Shown in pieces: positions 34,940 to 44,066 of a stretch of 64,000 bases of DNA. The notes below the pieces were generated by a model. That model saw nothing but the letters and a program-made list of their open reading frames with translations, did not search any database and was not told the origin of the DNA. Source of the DNA: BACL27 sp947488385 (lineage in GTDB: Bacteria; Actinomycetota; Acidimicrobiia; Acidimicrobiales; Ilumatobacteraceae). The stretch covers positions 226,005 to 290,004 of the forward strand of contig CAXNMJ010000002.1 of the NCBI GenBank assembly GCA_964203655.1, in the 5' to 3' direction. Each line of letters begins with the position of its first letter. The stretch's first letter is position 1. The position numbers and the translations under genes were made by a program.

Positions 34940-36006
34940 TGAAAGTTCTCGTGGCGATGTCTGGTGGCGTTGACTCGTCGGTTGCCGCGTCAGAACTGCT
35001 CGATCAAGGTCATGAAGTTGTTGGCGTGACAATGCGGTTGTGGGGTGGCGAGAGCGACACTGGTTGCTGTTCGGTCTCAGACGTAGATGACGCGCGTCGC
35101 GTGGCACAGCAACTTGGCATTGACCACTTGGTTTTTAATTTTTCGGATGACTTCAACAAGCATGTTGTCGCACCGTATGTGCAGGCTCATGTTGACGGCA
35201 TCACACCGAACCCATGCATCGAGTGCAACCGACATTTGAAGTTTGATCGCCTCAGCGAACGGGCCAGAGTTCTTGGTTTTGACGCCGTGGCGACAGGGCA
35301 TCATGCACAAGTTTCTCGTGACGCCGCCGGCACCTATCGACTGACACGCGGACATGACGAATTGAAAGATCAAAGTTATGTGGTCTACATGCTTGATCAG
35401 GCCGAACTTGCATACACGATGTTTCCGGTTGGGCATTTGACAAAAGCACAAGTGCGTGACCGCGCCGTTGCTCTTGGTCTTCGCACGGCGACAAAACCAG
35501 ACAGCCAAGATGTTTGTTTTATTTCAAAAACTGGTGGTCGTGAAACTTTCTTGGGTAATCGCATTGAATTTCGTAAGGCTGCAGTTGTCACTGCCGATGG
35601 CGAAAAAGCTGGCGCAGTAGATGCACTTGAACTTGTAACGATTGGTCAGCGCAAAGGGTTGGGCTTGCCGGGCGGCGGACCAAAACAGTTTGTGGTTGAT
35701 GTAGATACGCCAAATGCACGAGTTGTAATCGGCAATGAAGAGCAGTTGTTGCGCACGGGGCTTGCTGTGGGCAATGTGATGTGGGCAAATGTTGCGCCAA
35801 GCGTCGGTGAGCGAGTCTTGGTGCAGTGCAGCGCTCACGGTGCAGCAATTGCTGCGACGATTGAAAATCTCGCGCCACTTGTGTTGCGATTTGATGAGGC
35901 GCAGCGACGAATTGCGCCTGGTCAGAGTGTTGTTTGCTACGACGTAACGAATTCGTATGTGTTGGGCGGCGGAATCGCCGAAGCGATAAATCCAGCTAGT
36001 AACTAG
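34939..36006 (+). CDS. mnmA: tRNA-specific 2-thiouridylase MnmA
   Basis: Makes 2-thiouridine at the wobble base of tRNA-Lys, -Glu and -Gln, using ATP and persulfide sulfur. Seen: PP-loop AMSGGVDSSVAASELL at residues 4-19, the first catalytic Cys in NPCIECNRHLKF, and the second in SQDVCFIS. 355 residues. Overlapping the desulfurase by one base is a common and functionally sensible pairing. Confidence 0.96.
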   Translation: MKVLVAMSGGVDSSVAASELLDQGHEVVGVTMRLWGGESDTGCCSVSDVDDARRVAQQLGIDHLVFNFSDDFNKHVVAPYVQAHVDGITPNPCIECNRHLKFDRLSERARVLGFDAVATGHHAQVSRDAAGTYRLTRGHDELKDQSYVVYMLDQAELAYTMFPVGHLTKAQVRDRAVALGLRTATKPDSQDVCFISKTGGRETFLGNRIEFRKAAVVTADGEKAGAVDALELVTIGQRKGLGLPGGGPKQFVVDVDTPNARVVIGNEEQLLRTGLAVGNVMWANVAPSVGERVLVQCSAHGAAIAATIENLAPLVLRFDEAQRRIAPGQSVVCYDVTNSYVLGGGIAEAINPASN

Positions 36007-36022
36007 TAACTAGTTTTGTTTT
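36001..36022 (+). terminator. Weak terminator-like hairpin after mnmA
   Basis: AACTAG-TAA-CTAGTT followed by TTGTTTT, starting within the last codons of mnmA. The stem is only six AT-rich pairs, so termination would be weak. It also covers the end of the convergent membrane-protein gene. Confidence 0.25.
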
Positions 36023-36876
36023 AGTTTTGCGGCGAGCAGAACCGCGCCGGGGCGAGATGGTGCGATTAAAACTGCAGAAGCGTGAATTGCGCTCAGTGCC
36101 TTGAGATGTTTTGCCGAGATTGAAGTAAGCGCCACATCTTGGGGTTGTTTAAATGTCAACTCGAGAGGAACTCCCCAAGTCAGAGCAGTGAGATCTGCGG
36201 CCTGAGTGTCGCGTTTGGCGAGTTGCATGCTCGTGAGGTCATGTTTGCGAATCATTAGGTTGGTGCCGAGCAGAGTTTCGTCGTGAACAACAAAACCAGC
36301 CGGAACAAACACGAACCAGCGTCGTGAAAGTTGATGAATTCGGCGAGCAAAAAACCACAGACCAAAAATTGCGACAACTGCGCAGCCGATGCCGACTAGC
36401 AAATTATTGGAAGCCAAGAAAAGCGGTGCCGAAATGATTGCTGAGATGAGAATAGATGCAATCAAAACGACCGGTGCAACAAGAGCAACTGGCGGGCGAA
36501 GCAGAAATCTCTTTTCGTCGCCATATGCGCTTGCCTGAACAAATGCTGTGCCGATGTCGCCGTTGAAACTAAGCAACAGGGTCGCAACACCGATAGCTGC
36601 CGAGATGATTTGCTGTGACGAGACAGTGGTTGTGATTGCGACGTAAAGCAATGTTGCTGTGATGACCGGAGTGGTCAAACGCAATACAGTCAGGGTGATT
36701 GGGTGAAGTAGGAAGACAGAAAAAACGCAAACTGCCCAAACCAGCCAAGCAAGGCCGGTAGCGGTGAACTGCAATTTGGTCGAGCTTTGGGTGAGAGTTT
36801 CGCCGATGCCGGCGCCGATGAACGGCAAGATCGCGACCAAAACGCGAAGAACCCAAATGAAAGACTTGTTGAGCAC
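36010..36876 (-). CDS. Uncharacterised multi-pass membrane protein
   Basis: 288 residues. About six hydrophobic helices span residues 6-190, and the last 100 residues form a soluble domain (RRWFVFVPAGFVVHDETLLG..., ending SRPGAVLLAAKLKQN) that looks like a PH-like or bPH domain, a weak judgement. No catalytic motif recognised. GTG start with TAGCCT 6 nt upstream (leaderless). Divergent from ligA, whose start is only 58 bp away, so the two promoters lie side by side. Confidence 0.72.
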   Translation of the reverse strand: MLNKSFIWVLRVLVAILPFIGAGIGETLTQSSTKLQFTATGLAWLVWAVCVFSVFLLHPITLTVLRLTTPVITATLLYVAITTTVSSQQIISAAIGVATLLLSFNGDIGTAFVQASAYGDEKRFLLRPPVALVAPVVLIASILISAIISAPLFLASNNLLVGIGCAVVAIFGLWFFARRIHQLSRRWFVFVPAGFVVHDETLLGTNLMIRKHDLTSMQLAKRDTQAADLTALTWGVPLELTFKQPQDVALTSISAKHLKALSAIHASAVLIAPSRPGAVLLAAKLKQN

Positions 36877-36933
36877 AAAGTAAGGCTAAGGGCGAGGCGA
36901 AGGCTCGCACACGACTTCGGTAAAGTTTCAGTG

Positions 36934-39003
36934 ATGTCTGTGCCTGAGAAAATTCGTCAAACTGCCAATGAGTTGCGAGCGGCGATTGCACACCACAACG
37001 ATCTTTATCACGGTAAAGACAGCCCTGAGATTTCAGACGCAGCGTTCGACGAGCTGTTGCGCAAACTCGCAGAACTTGAAACGAAATATCCAGAATTAAC
37101 AGATGAGTCATCACCAACACAAGTAATCGGTGCAGGCGCAACCACTTTTGATCCGGTCACTCACCGCGTGCCGATGACGAGTCTCGACAACGCGATGGAT
37201 GTCACCGAGTTGCAAGCCTGGGGTGAGCGTGCGGCGAAAGGTTTGAATAATGTTGCAATGCAATTTGCCTGCGAACTAAAAATTGACGGCTTGGCACTGA
37301 GCATTCGCTACGAAAATGGTGAACTCGTTCAGGCGGCCACGCGTGGCGACGGAAAAGTTGGCGAAGACGTCACGGCAAATGTGCGCACCATCGGTGTTAT
37401 TCCTAAAAAACTTTCGGTGAAGAGTGGCGAGAAGACTCCAAGTGTGCTTGAGGTGCGCGGCGAGGTTTATATGTCGATCAAAGCGTTCGAAAAGTTTCGC
37501 GATGCGAAGTTGCGCGAGAATGAAAAACGTGTTCAAGATGGCAAGAAACCTGAGGCGGTTCCGGCAAATCCGCGCAATGCAGGGGCGGGAAGTTTGCGTC
37601 AGAAGAATGCCCAAGTCACGGCGACGCGAGAGCTTTCGTTTTGGGCTTACCAACTCGGCGAAGTTGTGGGCGGGCCTAATTTCACGACCCACTCACAGTC
37701 ACTCAATTATTTGCGTGAGTTGGGTTTTCCGATTAATCCTGAAGTCAAGACGCTCGATTCGCTGGCACAAGTTGTTGACTTTTGCACGCAATGGGAGGCC
37801 AAACGTCACGAATTGAACTATGAGATTGATGGCGTTGTCGTAAAACTCGACGACCTCGCACAACGCGAACAGCTTGGCTTTACTTCGCGTGCACCGCGTT
37901 GGGCGATCGCCGTTAAGTTTGCGCCAGAAGAGCGCAACACAATTTTGAAAGACATTTCGGTCTCAATCGGCCGTACGGGTCGAGCCACGCCATTTGCGGT
38001 GCTCGAGCCTGTTGTCCTTTCGGGCAGCACCGTGGGAATGGCGACATTGCACAATCGCGAGCAGGTGCAACTCAAAGACGTTCGCCCAGGTGACACGGTG
38101 GTTGTGCGAAAAGCCGGAGATGTGATCCCTGAAGTTGTCGGACCAGTGTTGTCGTTGCGACCGAAGAACTCGAAACCATGGAAGTTTCCGACCACTTGTG
38201 TGTGTGACTTGAAGTCGAAACTGGTGCAGATTGAAGGCGAGTCTGATACTCGTTGTGTCGAGCCAGAGTGCCCGTTTCAACGAGATCAACGGATCATTCA
38301 CTTTGCGTCACGCGGTGCAATGGACATTGAAGGCTTGGGTGAGAAAACGGTTTTTGCGCTGTCAGATAAAAACTTTGTCGCCGACATCGGCGATCTTTAT
38401 TCACTGACGATCGAAAAACTTCTGCAACTCGATGGTTTTGCAGAATTGAGTGCAAAAAACTTGCTGGCTGCAATTAGCGCCTCAAAATCTCGACCATTGT
38501 CGAAACTGTTGGTTGGTTTAGGAATCAAAAACTTGGGGCCAGCAGCAGCCGAATCTTTGGCTCGGCGGTTCGGCTCGCTTGACGCAATTATCGCTGCCAC
38601 ACCCCAACAACTCAGCGAGATAGATGGTCTTGGTGACGTAATCGCCAACAAAATAACTGCGTGGTTCGCCGACAAGTCGCATCAAGCAATAATCAAAAAG
38701 TTTCGCGCAGCCGGTGTCGAGTTTGGCAATGTTGTCGTCAGCAACGCGCCACAAAATCTCGTGGGCAAAGCTGTCGTCGTGACGGGCACGGTCGAAGGCT
38801 TTAGTCGCGAAGGCGCACAAGATGCAATCACGAGTCGTGGTGGCAAGAGCCCAGGCAGTGTGAGCGCCAAGACGTTTGCTCTTGTAGTCGGCGCTGAACC
38901 CGGCGCGAGCAAACTTTCAAAAGCCGAAGAGTTGGGAATACCGATTATTGACGCGGCGGGTTTCGCAAAACTATTAGCGACTGGCGAATTACCTAACGAC
39001 TAG
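36934..39003 (+). CDS. ligA: NAD-dependent DNA ligase
   Basis: Seals nicks in replication and repair, using NAD+. Domains: Ia (HHNDLYHGKDSPEISDAAFDEL), the adenylation domain with the active Lys in CELKIDGLAL near residue 112, OB fold, a Cys4 zinc finger (TTCVCDLK...TRCVEPECPF), helix-hairpin-helix repeats, and a C-terminal BRCT (LVGKAVVVTGTVEGF). 689 residues. ATG at 36934 was chosen because TAAAGT lies 7 nt upstream (leaderless) and the N-terminal domain begins there. Its stop overlaps the convergent gene by 4 bp. Confidence 0.97.
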   Translation: MSVPEKIRQTANELRAAIAHHNDLYHGKDSPEISDAAFDELLRKLAELETKYPELTDESSPTQVIGAGATTFDPVTHRVPMTSLDNAMDVTELQAWGERAAKGLNNVAMQFACELKIDGLALSIRYENGELVQAATRGDGKVGEDVTANVRTIGVIPKKLSVKSGEKTPSVLEVRGEVYMSIKAFEKFRDAKLRENEKRVQDGKKPEAVPANPRNAGAGSLRQKNAQVTATRELSFWAYQLGEVVGGPNFTTHSQSLNYLRELGFPINPEVKTLDSLAQVVDFCTQWEAKRHELNYEIDGVVVKLDDLAQREQLGFTSRAPRWAIAVKFAPEERNTILKDISVSIGRTGRATPFAVLEPVVLSGSTVGMATLHNREQVQLKDVRPGDTVVVRKAGDVIPEVVGPVLSLRPKNSKPWKFPTTCVCDLKSKLVQIEGESDTRCVEPECPFQRDQRIIHFASRGAMDIEGLGEKTVFALSDKNFVADIGDLYSLTIEKLLQLDGFAELSAKNLLAAISASKSRPLSKLLVGLGIKNLGPAAAESLARRFGSLDAIIAATPQQLSEIDGLGDVIANKITAWFADKSHQAIIKKFRAAGVEFGNVVVSNAPQNLVGKAVVVTGTVEGFSREGAQDAITSRGGKSPGSVSAKTFALVVGAEPGASKLSKAEELGIPIIDAAGFAKLLATGELPND

Positions 39004-39518
39004 TCAGTGTCAAATTTCCAGGTGTAGACGCGAGACTTTTCGCGACCTTCACTGATTTTCCAGTAACGAACTTTTCCTTCGTGTTCGCCCTGTCTGAACT
39101 CTTCGATAATCGCGCCAGGTTGTGGCTGAAAACTAACGATGAAGTTACCTGGATCAAAAACCGCAGTTGGGGGTAACTCGACTTGTGCGCCTGGTGCGGC
39201 CTGTTGTCCAGATGACGTGAGTTCGTCAAGACGGGTCGTTGGCAGTTCGAGTCCGTCGATAATCAGAACGGCTTGGTAGCCCTCGATGAAGTCGACAATT
39301 ATTTGCGACTGACGCAATACTCGGTCGCCGTTAGCCGGAGAAATTCTTTCGATTACATCGGGCAGTCCGGCTTCATCGCGACCAGTTTGTGCGGCACGAA
39401 AACCAAAAATGACAAGCACAAGTCCGAGTGCAATGCCGATGCTCAACAACAGTTGTTGGCGATCAAGTTTTTTTCGTTGATTTTTTTGATTGTCAGAATT
39501 TTGCGAGTTAGTTGTCAC
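39000..39518 (-). CDS. Membrane-anchored protein with extracytoplasmic Ig-like domain
   Basis: About 172 residues. A basic, Gln/Asn-rich cytoplasmic start (SQNSDNQKNQRKKLDRQQ) precedes one membrane helix (LLLSIGIALGLVLVIFGFRA, residues 23-42). The remaining 130 residues lie outside and begin with ERISPANGDRVLRQSQIIVD, which looks like an Ig-like or CopC-like beta-sandwich. No function recognised. The GTG at 39518 is preferred; an upstream in-frame start at 39566 would overlap the pseudokinase start. Convergent with ligA and divergent from the PASTA pseudokinase. Confidence 0.68.
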   Translation of the reverse strand: MTTNSQNSDNQKNQRKKLDRQQLLLSIGIALGLVLVIFGFRAAQTGRDEAGLPDVIERISPANGDRVLRQSQIIVDFIEGYQAVLIIDGLELPTTRLDELTSSGQQAAPGAQVELPPTAVFDPGNFIVSFQPQPGAIIEEFRQGEHEGKVRYWKISEGREKSRVYTWKFDTD

Positions 39519-39565
39519 ACCTATATTCTCGCCTGAATTGGTGCATAAAACATTGCTCAACCACA

Positions 39566-41506
39566 ATGACTAGTAGTTTTAATGGGGCAATGGTTGACTC
39601 AGAAGCCCTGGTTGGCAAAGTTCTTGTTGGGCGTTATCGCATTGAAACCCTGCGTAGTGATCCGAACGCTGCGATCAAGGTTTATGAAGCCGATGACCTA
39701 AGACACAACAAAAAAGTGTCGGTGCGCCTTATGACAACGGCGTCGTTGATTGATCGCGAGGCTGGTCTTCACGATGAGGTGAGCGCAGTTTCGTCATACA
39801 AAGAATTGATGCAGCAGTTATTCGCGATGAATCACCCAACTTTGGTTTGCATTGATGATTGGGGCGACACCGTCATTGAAGGGGTACGTCATGCCTTCAA
39901 CGTCACTCAGTTTTACGGACAAGGAACCTTGCGCGAGTTTCTGGATCGCGGTCGCAGGCTTTCGCCATCGCAAGCACTAGTTGTTGGCATCGACGTCTGT
40001 CGGGCGTTGCATCACGCGCACCAAAACGGTTTTGTTCATGGTGATGTTCGTCCTGCAAATTTAATTTTCGGAGATGACGCACGAGTGAGGCTCACTGGTC
40101 TTGGCACTAAGCGTTGGGCGAGTGCCGAACAGATGAGCATTGAGCAAGCAAAATATGCGGCTCCTGAAATTGGGCTCGGCTCTTTGCCGAATGCGCAGAC
40201 TGATATTTACTCTTTGGCGCTGACGCTGCTCGAGTCGATCACAGGTGAAGTTCCGTTCGTTGGCGAATCAGTTGCGATCACCCTTTCAAATCGAGTTGAC
40301 AAACTTTTGCCAGTCAGTGCCGACATGGGGCCGATCGCCGCGCCGATTGAGCGTGCAGGTCGACCGCTCGCAGAAGAGCGGGGAACAGCAATCGAACTTG
40401 GTCAGGCGCTTGCGCAAATCGCCGACAAAATGCCGCGACCTTTGCCAATTGACACAATCGTGCCAAAAAAGTTCGAAGACGTGATTACTCGCCCTCATCC
40501 AATAGTTAACGTTGTCGAAAAAACTGAGAGTGAAGTTGTCGTGCCGGTGGTTGTTGTCGAGCCGGAAACACAAATAGTTGTCGAGTCACCTCGAACACGA
40601 CGTCGGTTAAGGCGTGTATTTGCGATTGCTGGCGTTGGCGCACTCTTGATAGTCGGCATTGTTGCGTTTCAGTCTCTTACGAAGAAGAGTTTCGTCGTAC
40701 CAAGTTTGGCTGGTGTCGCCGAAGCAGAAGCACGAAACTCGATTGCAGCTTTTGATTGGGAGATAATTATTCGAGCCGAGCGAACTAACGATGTCGAATT
40801 TGGTTTTGTGATTCGCACCGACCCTGTTGCGGGTGCTTCGCTTAAACAAGGCAATGCGATCGTGATGTATGTCTCTGAAGGCGCACCGCTCGGCGTGTTG
40901 TTCGACGTGACTGGTGAGTCGCGTGAAGCCGCAACAAAGAAATTAACTGATCAAGGTCTCACAGTTTCGGCATCTGATGAAGCAAGCGATGCCGTGCCGA
41001 TCGGCAATGTCATTTCATGGTCGGTTGCCAAACAGCCAACACTCGTTGCGGGCGACGAAGTTCTGCAAGGCACGTTGATCAATATTGTTGTTTCTTCTGG
41101 TCCGGCTTTGCGTGCCGTGCCACTGTTAGTTGGCATGAAGTTAGAAGACGCAACAGCAATGGCCGTTGAACTTGGTCTCGTGTTGGGTGTGAGTCCCGAC
41201 AGTTATAGCCCTGATGTGGCCATTGGTCTGATCGGTGCGCAGTCTCCGCCACCAGGGCAATTTGTGCCCAAGGGAAGCACGATTGTTTATTCGATTTCTC
41301 TTGGCCCAGATTTAGTTGAGTTGCCAAACATTGTTGGCATCAATTTTATTGATGCCGAGAAGCGACTAGTAGCCGCCGGCTTTATTGTGGGCGAAGTATC
41401 TGGTCGCAAGTCGTATCGCATGAAGAGTGCATCTGTCAAAGGTGTCGCCGTTAAAAACGGCGATATGGTTCCGCGTGGTTCGGCAATCGACATGGTCTTT
41501 CCGTGA
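39566..41506 (+). CDS. PknB-like pseudokinase with four PASTA domains
   Basis: Built like the cell-wall-sensing kinases PknB/StkP: a cytoplasmic kinase-like domain (residues ~20-280), a linker, one membrane helix (AIAGVGALLIVGIVAFQSL, ~352-370), and four extracellular PASTA repeats that in relatives bind muropeptides. The kinase domain seems inactive. The glycine-rich loop is degraded, the VAIK lysine is Arg54 (VSVRLM), and DFG reads GLG (residues 178-180), losing the metal-binding Asp. HRD reads HGD, with Asp160 kept. The fold is otherwise preserved. The start is uncertain (ATG 39566 or 39590). Its stop overlaps the following MFS gene by 4 bp, so the two are made together. Confidence 0.88.
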   Translation: MTSSFNGAMVDSEALVGKVLVGRYRIETLRSDPNAAIKVYEADDLRHNKKVSVRLMTTASLIDREAGLHDEVSAVSSYKELMQQLFAMNHPTLVCIDDWGDTVIEGVRHAFNVTQFYGQGTLREFLDRGRRLSPSQALVVGIDVCRALHHAHQNGFVHGDVRPANLIFGDDARVRLTGLGTKRWASAEQMSIEQAKYAAPEIGLGSLPNAQTDIYSLALTLLESITGEVPFVGESVAITLSNRVDKLLPVSADMGPIAAPIERAGRPLAEERGTAIELGQALAQIADKMPRPLPIDTIVPKKFEDVITRPHPIVNVVEKTESEVVVPVVVVEPETQIVVESPRTRRRLRRVFAIAGVGALLIVGIVAFQSLTKKSFVVPSLAGVAEAEARNSIAAFDWEIIIRAERTNDVEFGFVIRTDPVAGASLKQGNAIVMYVSEGAPLGVLFDVTGESREAATKKLTDQGLTVSASDEASDAVPIGNVISWSVAKQPTLVAGDEVLQGTLINIVVSSGPALRAVPLLVGMKLEDATAMAVELGLVLGVSPDSYSPDVAIGLIGAQSPPPGQFVPKGSTIVYSISLGPDLVELPNIVGINFIDAEKRLVAAGFIVGEVSGRKSYRMKSASVKGVAVKNGDMVPRGSAIDMVFP

Positions 41507-43005
41507 GTCGTGAGAGTTCAGAAAACGCAAGTGATGCGAATAACACGAATAAATCTTCAGATGTAACTTTTCTTGACGCTGGTGGCGTCGACGAAGTTTC
41601 GGTTATTCCGTGGTCGCTGTTGTTGCGACAAAAACTCGTGCAGCGTGTTGGTGTTTCGCGACGCAAAGCAACACTTGGCGTGTTGCTGGGTTGCGTTTTT
41701 ACAGTCAGCTTCATGATCACGCTTCTTGTCGTGTCGTTAAAAACTGTGGCCGATGACTTGAACAGCACCACCGGAGTCATCAGTTGGGCGATCACGGCAC
41801 CGATGCTTGCGTTCGGCGTCGTTGGCCCAGCGTTCGGCAAGGTTGGCGACTTGTGGGGTCACAAACGAGTTTTTGTTGGTGGATTATTCATCGCTGGCGT
41901 GTTTGCGATTTGCACCGCGCTGGCATGGGATGCGCCGTCGATGATAATTTTTCGCACGCTTTCGGCAGCGGGGGGCTCGGCGCTTGGCCCGGCCGCGATG
42001 GCGTATATCAATCGCATGTTTGATCCAAGTGAAAGAGTTCGACCGTTGGGTTATTGGAGTTTCGTTACTGCGGGTGCTCCCGTGATTGGTGTTGTTGCGG
42101 GCGTGCCGCTTGTTTCAATTTTTGGATGGCGAACTATTTTTTTGATGCAGGCACCGCTATGTCTGGTCGGATGCATCGTTGCGTGGTGGTTGCTTGGCGA
42201 CACTGAGCGACGCAAGAACGTGAAGTTCGACGTGCAGGGTGCGCTTTCGCTCGGTGTTGGTTCGGTGCTGATTTTGTTGGCGATCAATCGTGGCCCAGCG
42301 TGGGGTTTTGTTTCAGCGCGCACAATGAGCGTTGCTCTGCTCGGTGTTGTTGTGCTGATTTATTTTGTGCGCGTCGAAAAGCGAGCGAGTGATCCGATGT
42401 TGCCTTTACAGTGGTTTCGCACCCGCAATGTTGCATTTCCAGTTGCAAGTCAAGCGCTGACAAATTTTGCATACATGGGTGGATTCATGATCGTGCCGCA
42501 GTTGCTTGAAGTTGGTCTCGGGTTTTCAACTTCACACATCGGCTGGTTAATCATCGCGAGACCTTTGGTTTTTTCGCTCGTCGCACCTTTCTCGGGACGA
42601 ATTGCGATGCGTTTCGGTGAGCGAAACGCAGGTGTCATCGGCGCTATCGCCGTGATGTTCTCGATGCTTCTGCTTTCGCAGGTTGATGCTGGTGCTTCAG
42701 ATTTGTATATCGCGTTCGGACTCTCACTTTCAGGAATGGGTCTAGGTATTGCATCGCCAGCGCTGACGGCGTTGTTGGCAAACTCGGTTGATGTTGCTGA
42801 TCTTGGCGTGGCCAGTGCGGTGCAGCAGTTGCTTAACCAGATGGGTGCAGTCTTGGGGGCGGCCGTGATGGTCGGGGTGCACGAGGCGACGATTAGTTCG
42901 GGGATTGTGAAGAGTTTTTCGTATGCGCTTCTTGCCGGTGCGATTTCAAGTGCCATCGGCATTTTCGCTGCCAGCGCCGTGCGCCGCACCCCCCGCGCGC
43001 TCTAA
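41503..43005 (+). CDS. MFS transporter, DHA2 (EmrB/QacA-like) family
   Basis: 500 residues with about 14 hydrophobic helices, the size of drug:H+ antiporter-2 proteins. The loop 2-3 signature is GKVGDLWGHKRVF, and motif C in helix 5 is WSFVTAGAPVIGVVAGVPLV. An N-terminal cytoplasmic stretch of about 65 residues precedes the first helix. The GTG start overlaps the stop of the PASTA pseudokinase (GTGA), an unusual partner. Cargo unknown; in actinobacteria relatives export drugs, lipids or cell-wall precursors. Confidence 0.87.
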   Translation: MSRESSENASDANNTNKSSDVTFLDAGGVDEVSVIPWSLLLRQKLVQRVGVSRRKATLGVLLGCVFTVSFMITLLVVSLKTVADDLNSTTGVISWAITAPMLAFGVVGPAFGKVGDLWGHKRVFVGGLFIAGVFAICTALAWDAPSMIIFRTLSAAGGSALGPAAMAYINRMFDPSERVRPLGYWSFVTAGAPVIGVVAGVPLVSIFGWRTIFLMQAPLCLVGCIVAWWLLGDTERRKNVKFDVQGALSLGVGSVLILLAINRGPAWGFVSARTMSVALLGVVVLIYFVRVEKRASDPMLPLQWFRTRNVAFPVASQALTNFAYMGGFMIVPQLLEVGLGFSTSHIGWLIIARPLVFSLVAPFSGRIAMRFGERNAGVIGAIAVMFSMLLLSQVDAGASDLYIAFGLSLSGMGLGIASPALTALLANSVDVADLGVASAVQQLLNQMGAVLGAAVMVGVHEATISSGIVKSFSYALLAGAISSAIGIFAASAVRRTPRAL

Positions 43006-43015
43006 AGAAGACGGA

Positions 43016-43840
43016 TTAACCTGCGGCGTTGATCGCGTCGCGCGTGGTGAGCGCAACTTTTCGCGCCGATGCCGCAAAGTCGGCGCCGTCGCTTGCATAG
43101 AGAATTGCGCGAGAAGAGTTGATGATCAGGCCCCGTTGTGCGCCGCCAGAGGTGTTGCACGCACCAGCTTTAACAACAGCAGCGACATCGCCACCTTGTG
43201 CGCCGATGCCTGGCACAAGAATCGGCATGGTTCCGACGATTGAACGCACCTGGGCGAGTTCAGCGGGGTAGGTGGCACCAACGACTAAGGCGCACTCGCC
43301 GATTTTGCTCCAGGTTTCTGCAGCGGTGCGAGCAACACGCAAGTAAAGCGCTTCGCCGTTGACTTGAAGCGACTGAAACTCGCTTGAACCCGCATTTGAT
43401 GTGCGGCACAAAACAATGGTGCCTTTGCCTGGCGTCGAAAGAAATGGCTCGAGGCTGTCGGTGCCGAGATATGGGTTGACGGTTACAGCATCGGCGCCGT
43501 ATCGCTCGAAGGCCTCGCGCGCATAAAGCGCGGCTGTGTCGCCGATGTCGCCGCGCTTGGCATCCAAAATCAACACGACATCAGGAAACCGCGCACGAAT
43601 GTATTCGCAGATGTTTTCAAGTTGCTTCTCGGCGCCGACGGCCGCAAAATATGCGATCTGCGGTTTGAATGCGCAAACTAAATCACCAGTTGCATCCACA
43701 ATTTCTTTACAAAACTTCTCGATGTTGTTTACATCGCCTCGCAAAGTTTGAGGAAACCGAGCAACATCTGGGTCAAGCCCGACACACAGCATCGAGCCGC
43801 TGCGCGTCCACGCAGAGTCAAGGCGCTGGTAGAAACCCAC
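43016..43840 (-). CDS. pyrF: Orotidine 5'-phosphate decarboxylase (type 2)
   Basis: Last step of UMP synthesis. Seen: MLCVGLDPDVARFP, AFKPQIAYF with a catalytic Lys, and the core DAKRGDIGDTA near residue 90. At 274 residues it is the long actinobacterial/myxobacterial class (PyrF type 2), not the 230-residue E. coli class. The GTG lies 7 bp after the ferredoxin stop, so the two share a transcript. Confidence 0.95.
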   Translation of the reverse strand: MGFYQRLDSAWTRSGSMLCVGLDPDVARFPQTLRGDVNNIEKFCKEIVDATGDLVCAFKPQIAYFAAVGAEKQLENICEYIRARFPDVVLILDAKRGDIGDTAALYAREAFERYGADAVTVNPYLGTDSLEPFLSTPGKGTIVLCRTSNAGSSEFQSLQVNGEALYLRVARTAAETWSKIGECALVVGATYPAELAQVRSIVGTMPILVPGIGAQGGDVAAVVKAGACNTSGGAQRGLIINSSRAILYASDGADFAASARKVALTTRDAINAAG

Positions 43841-43847
43841 GGGCTAA

Positions 43848-44039
43848 CTATTGCTCAATGGTGATCGCACCAGTTGGACAAATTTCTTCTGCGGCGGTGA
43901 CAGCCTCGCGCAACTCTTCGGGCGGGTTTTCATTCAACACATACAAGAAGCCGTCATTGCGAATCTCAAAAACATCAGGGCACATTTGTGTGCACGCACC
44001 GGTTGAAGCACAATTATCAAAATTCACGCTGACCTTCAT
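43848..44039 (-). CDS. Ferredoxin (small, Fe-S)
   Basis: 63-residue electron carrier. Cysteines: C10-x5-C16-x3-C20-Pro and C54-Pro (NCASTGACTQMCPDVFE ... EEICPTGAI). Its [3Fe-4S] relatives that feed cytochromes P450 have Ala or His at the C20 position; here all four ligands are present, which favours a [4Fe-4S] cluster. ATG at 44039 was chosen because TAGTGT ends 7 nt upstream (leaderless). Its location before pyrF may simply be operon packing; its redox partner is not in the window. Confidence 0.88.
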   Translation of the reverse strand: MKVSVNFDNCASTGACTQMCPDVFEIRNDGFLYVLNENPPEELREAVTAAEEICPTGAITIEQ

Positions 44040-44066
44040 ATTTGCGACACTAGTTGATCGCAATAA

